Below the pieces are notes generated by a model that saw only the letters and a list, made by a program, of their open reading frames with translations, did no database searches and was not told the origin of the DNA. From Treponema sp. (GTDB taxonomy: Bacteria; Spirochaetota; Spirochaetia; Treponematales; Treponemataceae), in NCBI GenBank assembly GCA_024691105.1, contig JAILNY010000065.1:1-14047 (forward strand): a stretch of 14,047 nt of DNA, in the 5' to 3' direction. Position numbers and translations under genes: made by a program. Below, one piece after another: positions 7,098 to 13,623 of the stretch. The stretch's first letter is position 1; every line of letters starts with the position of its first letter.

Positions 7098-7743
7098 TTG
7101 AATTATACAAAAAATGGCTGACGGTTCCGCATAGGACCGTCTTTGTTTTTAAGTATTCAAGTCGTAAAATAATTCCACCTATAAACGCATTGACTACGGC
7201 AAGTATACCAAGATAACGGTGAGCCAATGCAAAAATCGTTATACAGATAAATTCAATTAAATAACTAATAATTTTATTCTGAGCCTTAGTGCCGCAAAAC
7301 TTTTTTATAATTTCTGGAAGATAAAGGCGATACATAACTTCTTCGTAAAAAGCAGAACATAAAAAAGTAAACAGGATAAGAATAATTTTTGGCGCACTAA
7401 ATTTAAGATTTATATCTGTCTGGGGCCCCAATTTTGAAATAATATCTGCAGGTAAAAAAAGCGAGAGTATAACAAAAATTATATGAAAAATAATCAAAAA
7501 CCCAAAATAAAAAAAGACTTTTCCTGCAAAAACAAAATATTGTATTTTTGAAGCATTTTTCAGCGGTAAGTTTTCATATTCAAACTGAAAAAACAAAACA
7601 AAAGCAACTAAAACAGCTGCAATTATAAACCATGAAAAAGAAAAAGTATTTTCATTTATTTTTATGGATTTTGTAAAAATTGGTGGTATAATAAAGAGAG
7701 TACATAATAAAAGCAACTCTAGATACAAAAACCGTTTTTTCAT
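7069..7743 (-). CDS. CPBP-family intramembrane metalloprotease (Abi/CAAX-like)
   Basis: CPBP proteases are multi-pass membrane glutamyl proteases related to eukaryotic CAAX endoprotease Rce1; bacterial members process or protect against peptides, often with unknown substrate. The 224-residue product has about seven hydrophobic segments and all three family motifs in order: EEVMYR (E134, E135, R139), FALAH (H175) and HFLYN (H210, N214). All expected catalytic residues are present, so it should be active. I prefer the ATG at 7743 (MKKRFLYLE, a normal basic start before a helix). A GTG at 7758 adds five residues; neither has a clear Shine-Dalgarno. The gene stands alone between two plus-strand operons, convergent with the first (29-bp overlap) and divergent from the second (about 28 bp between starts). 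Confidence 0.85.
   Translation of the reverse strand: MKKRFLYLELLLLCTLFIIPPIFTKSIKINENTFSFSWFIIAAVLVAFVLFFQFEYENLPLKNASKIQYFVFAGKVFFYFGFLIIFHIIFVILSLFLPADIISKLGPQTDINLKFSAPKIILILFTFLCSAFYEEVMYRLYLPEIIKKFCGTKAQNKIISYLIEFICITIFALAHRYLGILAVVNAFIGGIILRLEYLKTKTVLCGTVSHFLYNSTILLVGALL
7120..7150 (+). terminator. Intrinsic terminator of the ABC operon, inside the opposing gene
   Basis: GACGGT (7120-7125) pairs with ACCGTC (7136-7141), extended by a U-G and a C-G pair, with a six-base loop, and is followed by CTTTGTTTTT. It sits 22 bp after the stop of the DUF4340-like gene. The whole element lies within the coding sequence of the convergent minus-strand gene. On the minus strand a T6 run occurs only after a 6-nt gap past the stem, so bidirectional action is possible but weaker. 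Confidence 0.75.
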
Positions 7744-7748
7744 ATAAT
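7743..7748 (+). promoter_or_regulatory. -10 box of the PilZ operon
   Basis: A perfect TATAAT lies 24 bp before the TTG start, leaving a leader of about 17 nt with the TAGGAG ribosome site. No good -35 is visible 17 nt upstream (TAGATA region), so strength is uncertain. The box overlaps the start codon of the divergent CPBP gene. Confidence 0.45.
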
Positions 7749-7771
7749 ATATATACACTTTAGGAGTAATT

Positions 7772-8965
7772 TTGCATATAGCTATTGTTTTAGGAATTAC
7801 ATTTTTGGTAGTTCTTGTGCTTACACGAATATTAAGATTTTTCAGTGGCCAGATTAAATTTTTTTCAGCAGGGCTTGATCAGAAATTTGCGCTTCCAGAA
7901 ATTAATACTTTGTGGAAGCTTGCAAAGCTATGCGAACTTGAAGAACCAACCGCACTTTATTATTCGGTTCCAGCCTTATCAAGATGTATTACACACATCA
8001 TAGAAGAATCTCAGGCAAACGGAACTCAGGACACTCCAAAGGTTCAGGAGTTTCTTTCCAAATTATACAAATACCGCACAAAGATTGAACTGGAAGCAGA
8101 ACAGAAAAAAGGCCTGGATTCAACAAAAGGACTTGATAAAGGTCAGAGACTTCGCGTTATTTTTCCGGGCAAGGGCTTATATGAGTCTGAAATTTTAAAT
8201 AACGGCCGTGAATTAATTATAAAGCTTCCGACACAAAAAGGTGTTATAAAATTTAAAGGTGAAGAATGGGTAGGCCAGGACATCAGTGTTTACCTCTGGC
8301 GTAAGGGAGATGCAAATTATGTATTTGACGCCCATGTTTTAAGCACAAGCGTATTCAATGGACTTTCGTCTCTTTTTATTACACATTCAGACAAAATGCT
8401 TCGCGCACAAAAGCGTCGTTCAGTAAGATGTGAATGCCATGTTCCTGCACAGTTGTATATCATAAACGAAAAGATAGTTAATTTTTCTACTGTAGAAACA
8501 GCACCAGGCTATCGCTGTATTCTTGAAGACATCTCCGAAGATGGCGCTATGATCCGCATTGGCGGCAAGGCTGTTTCTAACATAAGCATTAAGCTTCAGT
8601 TTGAACTTGAAGAAACATTCATCCTTATGTTTGGAATTATTAAAGGCGTTGAATATAATGCAGAGATAAATCAGTCGCGCATTCACTTTGAATGTACACA
8701 CGTAGAACCGACAATGAAAAACTTTATCTTAAGCTTTGTATATAAGGTTCTTCCTGAAAAACAGAAAGAGATTCTTGAAGCTATTACAGAAACAGAAAAC
8801 GATGCAAAAGAAATGGGTGACTCTCCTGACGATGATGTATCTTCTGAAGACGAAAATGGTTTTAATATAGGTGACAGTGTAGCTAGTATTGCAAATGAAA
8901 ATGCCGCTTCGGTAAACCCTGATATTCCAGTTGTTATTGATGAACCAGAAATTGAGACCTTGTAG
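7772..8965 (+). CDS. Membrane-anchored PilZ-domain protein (c-di-GMP receptor)
   Basis: The 397-residue product has one N-terminal helix (about 3-22), a helical stretch with charged residues (about 85-115), a YcgR-N-like beta region (about 124-200, from KGQRLRVIFPGKG), a PilZ domain (about 213-325) and an acidic tail (345-397). The PilZ domain has both c-di-GMP signatures: RRSVR (215-219) as RxxxR and DISEDG (253-258) as DxSxxG, so it should bind the nucleotide. Such proteins change motility or envelope functions in response to c-di-GMP. Translation begins at TTG (7772), chosen because TAGGAG (7761-7766) precedes it by 5 nt; there is no nearby in-frame ATG. It is the first gene of an operon with the HEAT-like and comEC genes: the next gene's TAGGAG overlaps its stop codon. 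Output partner unknown. Confidence 0.88.
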   Translation: MHIAIVLGITFLVVLVLTRILRFFSGQIKFFSAGLDQKFALPEINTLWKLAKLCELEEPTALYYSVPALSRCITHIIEESQANGTQDTPKVQEFLSKLYKYRTKIELEAEQKKGLDSTKGLDKGQRLRVIFPGKGLYESEILNNGRELIIKLPTQKGVIKFKGEEWVGQDISVYLWRKGDANYVFDAHVLSTSVFNGLSSLFITHSDKMLRAQKRRSVRCECHVPAQLYIINEKIVNFSTVETAPGYRCILEDISEDGAMIRIGGKAVSNISIKLQFELEETFILMFGIIKGVEYNAEINQSRIHFECTHVEPTMKNFILSFVYKVLPEKQKEILEAITETENDAKEMGDSPDDDVSSEDENGFNIGDSVASIANENAASVNPDIPVVIDEPEIETL

Positions 8966-8975
8966 GAGTTTTTTT

Positions 8976-10148
8976 ATGAAAAAGAATATATCGTATTTTT
9001 TAATAACTTGTGTGCTTTGTTCGATAGCTTTTTCTCAGAATGAAAAAAACAATCCCGAAATTAAATTTATAAAAGGAAATATAAGCGATAAAATTTCAAG
9101 CGTAAAAGACGCAGATAAAGAATATTCTTCAAAGCTTTCTGTAAAGGCAGTTGATTTTGTACTTGAAAACATGGACATCTTAAAGGACGACCGTGACCTT
9201 GCAGGACTTGCAATTACAGCAGTCTTTGCTTTTCCAGAATCAGAGTTTAATGCAGACAAACAGCTGACAGTAAATAAATTTGGTTCAATTTTTTACGGCT
9301 TTGCAGATAAAAATGTCAGAATCAGCGTTCTAGATAAGATGATTTCGCTTTCAAAAAATTCAGCAGAACCAGAAATTATCGCCTTTGTAAATACCTATTT
9401 ACGAGGCGCAAGTGAAGAAAAAAACGATGCTACAGATGTAGAAAAAAAGGCCATTCAGGCAATTGCCGAAATTGGAAACAACGAATCATTTACAATTTTG
9501 TACAACTGTTATCAGACAAAAGTCTGGCCGCAGTTTGAAAAAGACATAAAAACTGCAATAATTTCTCTGTCCGACAAATCGACAGAAGAAATTATGACTA
9601 TCATAAAAGACGCAGATTTTGCCCAAATGAAGCAGATTTCTGAACTTTTTATTGAAAATTCACAAATTTCTGCAACTTTAAAGTCAGAAATCGCCGAAAA
9701 TCTTCTAACTAATTGTATGATAAAGGTTAGAGATTCTTCAAAGATTTCAAAAGAAATGTCTTTGTTTCAGCTGTCTTGTGCAAAAATCCTTTACGAAAAT
9801 AAATGGACACGAAGTTCAGCTTTAATGACTTCTTATTTTGAAGTTGCTAAAAGTGAATTTAACGCAGGCTTTTTAACTGAAAAAGAATTTTCTGATGCAA
9901 TTCTATATGTTGAATATACTGCATCAAAGGATTCTGTTAAGATATTTACAAAATACCTTGGAGAGCTCAACAAGGAGATTGAAAACGGCAATCTTCCGGC
10001 AGTAAACGTTGTTTCTGCATTAATCAAAGCTCTGGGAGCTCTGGGTGACAAATCTGCATTTGATTGTCTTTTGTATACTACATATCTTAATTATCCTGAA
10101 GAAATTGTTGCTCAGGCTCGAAGTGCTCTTTCGAGTCTAAAATGGTAG
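8976..10148 (+). CDS. Exported HEAT-like helical-repeat protein
   Basis: The 390-residue product begins with a signal peptide (MKKNISYFLITCVLCSIAFS, probable signal peptidase I cleavage before Q21), so it is probably periplasmic. The rest is regular amphipathic helix pairs such as KKAIQAIAEIGNNESFTILY and VSALIKALGALGDKSAFDCL, the pattern of HEAT/Armadillo repeats that serve as protein-binding scaffolds. No catalytic motif is seen. I take the ATG at 8976, which has TAGGAG (8963-8968) 7 nt upstream; an in-frame ATG at 8931 would place extra residues before the signal peptide and overlap the PilZ gene. The stop overlaps comEC by 7 bp, so the two are probably co-translated. A lipoprotein reading (LITC) is less likely because of threonine before the cysteine. 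The partner is unknown. Confidence 0.75.
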   Translation: MKKNISYFLITCVLCSIAFSQNEKNNPEIKFIKGNISDKISSVKDADKEYSSKLSVKAVDFVLENMDILKDDRDLAGLAITAVFAFPESEFNADKQLTVNKFGSIFYGFADKNVRISVLDKMISLSKNSAEPEIIAFVNTYLRGASEEKNDATDVEKKAIQAIAEIGNNESFTILYNCYQTKVWPQFEKDIKTAIISLSDKSTEEIMTIIKDADFAQMKQISELFIENSQISATLKSEIAENLLTNCMIKVRDSSKISKEMSLFQLSCAKILYENKWTRSSALMTSYFEVAKSEFNAGFLTEKEFSDAILYVEYTASKDSVKIFTKYLGELNKEIENGNLPAVNVVSALIKALGALGDKSAFDCLLYTTYLNYPEEIVAQARSALSSLKW

Positions 10149-11428
10149 CTGAAAAAAAAACTTTAATCATTCCTTTTAGTGCAGTAATTCTTGCAATTGC
10201 TGTTTATTCAAAGCTTTGTCCTCTTCCTTCTGTAAACTCAATCAAAAGTCTTACAAAGGCCGAAGACATTATTTTTTTAACCGGCAAAATCTGTTCAAAT
10301 CCAGTAAAGATTTCTGACAGGTATTATTCTACAATGCTTAAACTTGAAAGTTGTAAAAATGATTCAGGTGGTTTTGCAGACTGCAGCGGTAAGTTTAAAA
10401 TTATAATTCCTTCAGAATTTGTCGAAGCGTTTTATCCACAGAAGTTATATTCAGCCTTAAAGAAAAAACAGAAAATTTCTGAACCAATTGAAAACGGTGT
10501 TTTAATTTCTGCGCAAGTTAAATATATTCAGCCTAAAAAAATTAATGATAAATTAAACGAAGCATATTTTTTAGTTGAAGATATAAACTCATGCGGTTTT
10601 AAAAACAATTTTTTATCTGTATTACAAAAATGGCGGGCGTATTGCAGGCTTGAGTTTAAAAGATTAATGTCCGCGTGGGGAAGGGCCGGCGGATTATTTC
10701 TGGCACTTTTGTCAGGCTCAAAAGAATATCTTGAAAAACGCACCGGAAATTTATTCAGATTATGCGGACTTTCGCATATACTTGCACTATCCGGAATGCA
10801 TTTATCACTTGTGTCTTCAATTGCACAAAAGTTTGGTTCACACACAGAAAAGAAAAAGCTTGCACAAATTTTTCAACTTGCAACAGTCTGTCTCTTTGTA
10901 TGGTTTGCCGGACTTTCGCCCTCGCTATTGCGAGCACTTATAAGCTGCATAATTCTTGCTGCCTGCAATATTTTTTGCATAAAACCCAAAAGCGGAATAT
11001 ATGTATTGTCGCTTACATTTTTAATTCACACATTTATCGCACCACAGGATTTATCAAGTGCAGCTTTTATGCTTTCTTACGGAGCACTTGCAGGAATTTT
11101 TATATTTTCTGAATTTATTAAAAATAAAATTTCTTTTACAGTACCGGATTTTATAAACGAAAACTTAAGTGCTTCTATTGGAGCAAATGCATTTACTGCA
11201 CCAATCTGCGTAAAACTGTTTGGCTTTTTTAGTCCGGCAGGAATTGTCTGCACGCTTTTAGTTTCTCCATTGATTACAATTTTTTTGTACTGCGGTCTTA
11301 TTTTTATGTGCGTAAGTTTTTTTATTCCAGGCTTTGTTTTTATAGCCGGCTTTTTGATGAATGCGCTTTACTGGATAATCAGATTAATCGCAGGTCTTGG
11401 AAGTGTAATTCCTGTAGTTAAAGCTTGA
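10142..11428 (+). CDS. comEC: ComEC/Rec2-family DNA-uptake channel protein, short form
   Basis: ComEC carries single-stranded DNA across the inner membrane during natural transformation. The 428-residue product has one N-terminal helix (9-24), an OB-fold-like region (about 35-150) and the Competence domain (about 180-428) with several helices and the motifs LSHILALSGMHLSLV (210-224), WFAGLSPSLLRALI (254-267), SYGALAGIF (312-320) and NAFTAPICVKLFGFFSP (349-365). Full-length ComEC is about 700-800 residues with a C-terminal metallo-beta-lactamase domain; here the gene ends after the channel with a clean TGA and no domain remnant downstream. The start overlaps the HEAT-like gene by 7 bp, with only a weak ribosome site, so coupling is likely. 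Whether the short form still takes up DNA cannot be told from sequence. Confidence 0.88.
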   Translation: MVAEKKTLIIPFSAVILAIAVYSKLCPLPSVNSIKSLTKAEDIIFLTGKICSNPVKISDRYYSTMLKLESCKNDSGGFADCSGKFKIIIPSEFVEAFYPQKLYSALKKKQKISEPIENGVLISAQVKYIQPKKINDKLNEAYFLVEDINSCGFKNNFLSVLQKWRAYCRLEFKRLMSAWGRAGGLFLALLSGSKEYLEKRTGNLFRLCGLSHILALSGMHLSLVSSIAQKFGSHTEKKKLAQIFQLATVCLFVWFAGLSPSLLRALISCIILAACNIFCIKPKSGIYVLSLTFLIHTFIAPQDLSSAAFMLSYGALAGIFIFSEFIKNKISFTVPDFINENLSASIGANAFTAPICVKLFGFFSPAGIVCTLLVSPLITIFLYCGLIFMCVSFFIPGFVFIAGFLMNALYWIIRLIAGLGSVIPVVKA

Positions 11429-11430
11429 TA

Positions 11431-11460
11431 TTGACAGGCAGCCGTTTATAAAAGTAATAT
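11431..11460 (+). promoter_or_regulatory. Near-consensus sigma-70 promoter of the accessory region
   Basis: TTGACA (11431-11436) and TAATAT (11455-11460) are separated by 18 bp. The start would be near 11467, leaving a leader of only about 14 nt with the GTGGAG ribosome site before the ATG at 11481. It begins two bases after the comEC stop, so the accessory genes have independent expression. Confidence 0.7.
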
Positions 11461-11480
11461 CCGAATAGTGGAGTTATTAC

Positions 11481-12371
11481 ATGAGGTATAAATCTTGTTT
11501 GTTCTTAATAATTTTTTGTATCATCGTATGCAGTTGCAATAATACATATAATAATTTACAAAGAGCAATTGAAAATTCTGATACAAAAACATTTGAAATT
11601 CTCATAAGAAATTCCAAACATTTATCTCATGAAAATTTAATCTCTCTTGCGGAACATGCAAATACTAAAATAATCAGATTTGAGTTATTTAAGTTATTAT
11701 GCGAAAACGGCTTGTCTGTAAACACAGCATTAAAGATGTACAATGGAAATTCTGTCTCAGAAAAAAAATTAATTTATCTTGCGTTTGAATATAATAATAA
11801 AGATTTTATAGAATATCTTCTTCAAAATAATGTAGATCTGGTTTTGCCATGTGGTAAATACCATGACTTTTTATGTTGTAATTTATATCACTTTGATGGA
11901 CTTTATTTTGATAAAATATTAATGAATGTAAGAGATGAAGAGTGGAATAAAATAGACTACATTTCTGTGGTTGATTATTTTCTTATGAAGAAAGATTATA
12001 ATTCCCTTGGTAAGCTGTTTCAAATAAAATCACTTTCCTCAATTCTGGAATCAAGTGAAGCTTTTACTGTTTTGATTGCAAAAAATTATTCTGAAGATTT
12101 ATTAAAATACTTACAGAAAAATATTAATAAAATGAATTTTTCAAATGAATCTGAATGTATATATTCTGCAGTGATGTCAGGAAATTACCTGTCATTAAAA
12201 TGGCTTTTTGATCATGGAATTTCATCTGATACAAAACTTAACTGGTATGAAGAACAGTGTTCCATTGATGAATATATTTATGAATATTTTCATCATGTCT
12301 CTGGTTACTCTAATGAGGAAAGGATAAAAATTATAAATAATTATTTATCAGTTCTTAAACAGTATTATTAA
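11481..12371 (+). CDS. Lipoprotein with ankyrin-like repeats
   Basis: The 296-residue product starts with a lipoprotein signal (hydrophobic 7-17, lipobox VCSC, lipidated Cys19), so it should be membrane-anchored outside the cytoplasm. The mature part contains degenerate ankyrin-like helix pairs: LQRAIENSDTKTFEILI (24-40), LIYLAFEYNNKDFIEYLLQN and YSAVMSGNYLSLKWLFDHG. No enzyme motif is present. GGAG at 11470-11473 lies 7 nt before the ATG. The gene has its own strong promoter and is followed 45 bp later by a small immunity-like gene and then RHS debris. Ankyrin-repeat proteins frequently act as immunity or accessory proteins in such cassettes; that role is inferred from position only. Base composition is visibly more AT-rich than the upstream operons. 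Confidence 0.6.
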   Translation: MRYKSCLFLIIFCIIVCSCNNTYNNLQRAIENSDTKTFEILIRNSKHLSHENLISLAEHANTKIIRFELFKLLCENGLSVNTALKMYNGNSVSEKKLIYLAFEYNNKDFIEYLLQNNVDLVLPCGKYHDFLCCNLYHFDGLYFDKILMNVRDEEWNKIDYISVVDYFLMKKDYNSLGKLFQIKSLSSILESSEAFTVLIAKNYSEDLLKYLQKNINKMNFSNESECIYSAVMSGNYLSLKWLFDHGISSDTKLNWYEEQCSIDEYIYEYFHHVSGYSNEERIKIINNYLSVLKQYY

Positions 12372-12416
12372 TAAACTTGAAGCAGTAAAAAAGATGAAAA
12401 GGAGATGACTCTAAAA

Positions 12417-12818
12417 ATGAAGAGACAACTGAATTTACATGATTCACAAATTTTAAAAATAATAATCAATCCGATTTCTAAAACCATGCAGATTATACTT
12501 TCTCATACGTTAGGTAAAATTATGGAAATAAGAATTCGATGTATCAAAAAAATTGAACAAGACAACATAGATTGTTTATCCTTATTCTTTGAATCCTCTG
12601 GTGGTATTGATGATGCGTTTATCGAAGAAAGAACGGATTCTACAATATTAATTTTATCTGGAATTATAAATGATAGTTTTGAAAAATACGAAATAATAAA
12701 TTGGTCATTTACGATCTCTGCAGAGAAAATTGACTTCTATGAATTATCTACATCTGAATCTAATATTGATTTGTTATATGATAACGATTTTGTAAAAATA
12801 GATAATTTACTAGGTTGA
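12417..12818 (+). CDS. Small cytosolic protein of unknown function, immunity-like
   Basis: The 133-residue product begins MKRQLNLHDSQILKIIINP, followed by alternating beta-strand segments (TMQIILSHTLGKIMEIRIRCI, split by a turn) and an acidic C-terminal half. The LHDS-x-I opening with an all-beta pattern resembles several small immunity-type families, but I cannot assign one. There is no signal peptide or membrane segment. I choose the ATG at 12417, served by AAGGAG (12399-12404) at 12 nt; the ATG at 12405 directly abuts that site and is less likely. The gene follows the ankyrin-like lipoprotein by 45 bp, probably in one transcript, and stops 11 bp before recognisable RHS debris begins, which is the usual location of an immunity gene in a polymorphic-toxin locus. 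Confidence 0.5.
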   Translation: MKRQLNLHDSQILKIIINPISKTMQIILSHTLGKIMEIRIRCIKKIEQDNIDCLSLFFESSGGIDDAFIEERTDSTILILSGIINDSFEKYEIINWSFTISAEKIDFYELSTSESNIDLLYDNDFVKIDNLLG

Positions 12819-12828
12819 ATGATTTATT

Positions 12829-13239
12829 GGGGTTCACACAAATACAAATTGATGTGAGTAGAGCAAATTTGATGTTAAAACAGGTGTAAAATTAGCAAAA
12901 ATCTGATAATATTAACCAGATTTGGGATAAAATCGGAGTGATTTTTTACGGAGGTACCGCTGAACCAGGACTAAAACTGAGGATTTTTTTGAAAAGTTGA
13001 GTGAATTGGGCTGAAATTCAAGGGTTATTAACATCAATAGCAATTGTTATCACTACGCGGCCAACAATCCCGTTAAGTATACAGATCTGGATGGAAGACA
13101 GAGTAGATATTTACCAGGTGGCGGAACAGAATTTAATACTCCTCCTAGGGGAGTTACTTATGATAAAGAGAAATATTCAAAACAAACAGATACAATATCA
13201 GATTTTGTCGATGGCATTGGAAGCCATGGTAAAGAATTA
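12829..13239 (+). pseudogene. Decayed C-terminal end of an RHS-repeat protein core
   Basis: The diagnostic RHS core terminus YHYAANNPVKYTDLDGR is encoded at 13048-13098. Upstream, RHS-like peptide pieces can be read but are broken: GVHTNTN (12829-12849) and SKFDVKTGVKLAK (12862-12900) in the same frame as the core motif, separated by stops at 12850 and 12859; then QKSDNINQIWDKIGVIFY and GGTAEPGLK (12896-12976) in the next frame; then KTEDFFEKLSELG (12973-13011) back in the first frame; then TGA at 13012 where NSRVININ follows, probably a mutated tryptophan codon. So at least two frameshifts and three stops disable the core. From 13015 the frame is open through 13623, but no ATG, GTG or TTG occurs before 13240. 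Identity is firm for the core motif; the upstream pieces are inferred. Confidence 0.8.
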
Positions 13240-13623
13240 ATGATATTGTGTGATAAACTATTTAACAACAGCAATTATTATAAAATGGCTCTAGAAAAAC
13301 GGGCTGAATTACTTAAAGCTTTTATGCAAGTCATCTCAGATTTTTCTAACAGAGATTATGATATCAATCATAATGGTAAAATTGAAGACAACGAAGTTGA
13401 TACTTTTGTAAAAGATGTTAATGAAACAATGGATTTTAACTATATGGAATATGATCTAAATGGAGAGCCAAATATTCAACGAGCTCCATATTCTATTTCA
13501 ATACCAAAACTTTCTTCTGAATATGCTAAAAAAATATTAACTGAACGTATGAATCAAAAACAAGAAAAGATACAAGAACAACAAAGAAATCAGGAGGAAA
13601 ATACAAATGAAGTACAAAATTAA
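13240..13623 (+). CDS. Orphan RHS C-terminal tip with EF-hand loop
   Basis: This 127-codon ORF is the in-frame continuation of the RHS core end: residues from the LDGR motif (13087-13098) run without a stop into it, so it is the distal tip that in an intact RHS protein would be the variable effector domain. The tip has helical segments, a perfect EF-hand calcium loop DINHNGKIEDNE (residues 41-52, D1-N3-N5-G6-I8-E12), and a glutamine/glutamate-rich C terminus (about 108-127). No nuclease or other catalytic motif is recognised. The ATG at 13240 is the first start codon in the frame and has only a weak ribosome site, so expression of the orphan tip is uncertain. The next gene begins within its last 17 bp. 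It may be a toxin remnant or merely a non-toxic tail. Confidence 0.5.
   Translation: MILCDKLFNNSNYYKMALEKRAELLKAFMQVISDFSNRDYDINHNGKIEDNEVDTFVKDVNETMDFNYMEYDLNGEPNIQRAPYSISIPKLSSEYAKKILTERMNQKQEKIQEQQRNQEENTNEVQN

Noticed and set aside
8931..8975. Upstream ATG for the HEAT-like gene
   Set aside because: It would bury the signal peptide behind 15 extra residues inside the PilZ gene; the ATG at 8976 has a strong TAGGAG at correct spacing.
10731..11112. Two plus-strand ORFs inside comEC (70 and 116 codons)
   Set aside because: They lie in other frames of a gene with clear ComEC motifs and have no ribosome sites or recognisable domains.
12834..12857. Small inverted repeat TCACA/TGTGA as terminator of the LHDS gene
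   Set aside because: Only 5 bp with a 13-14 nt loop and no T-run; it is within the RHS debris and probably fortuitous.
13001..13240. 79-codon GTG-start ORF on the plus strand
   Set aside because: It is a different frame over the RHS core end. The other frame encodes the unmistakable YHYAANNPVKYTDLDGR motif, so this one is a shadow.
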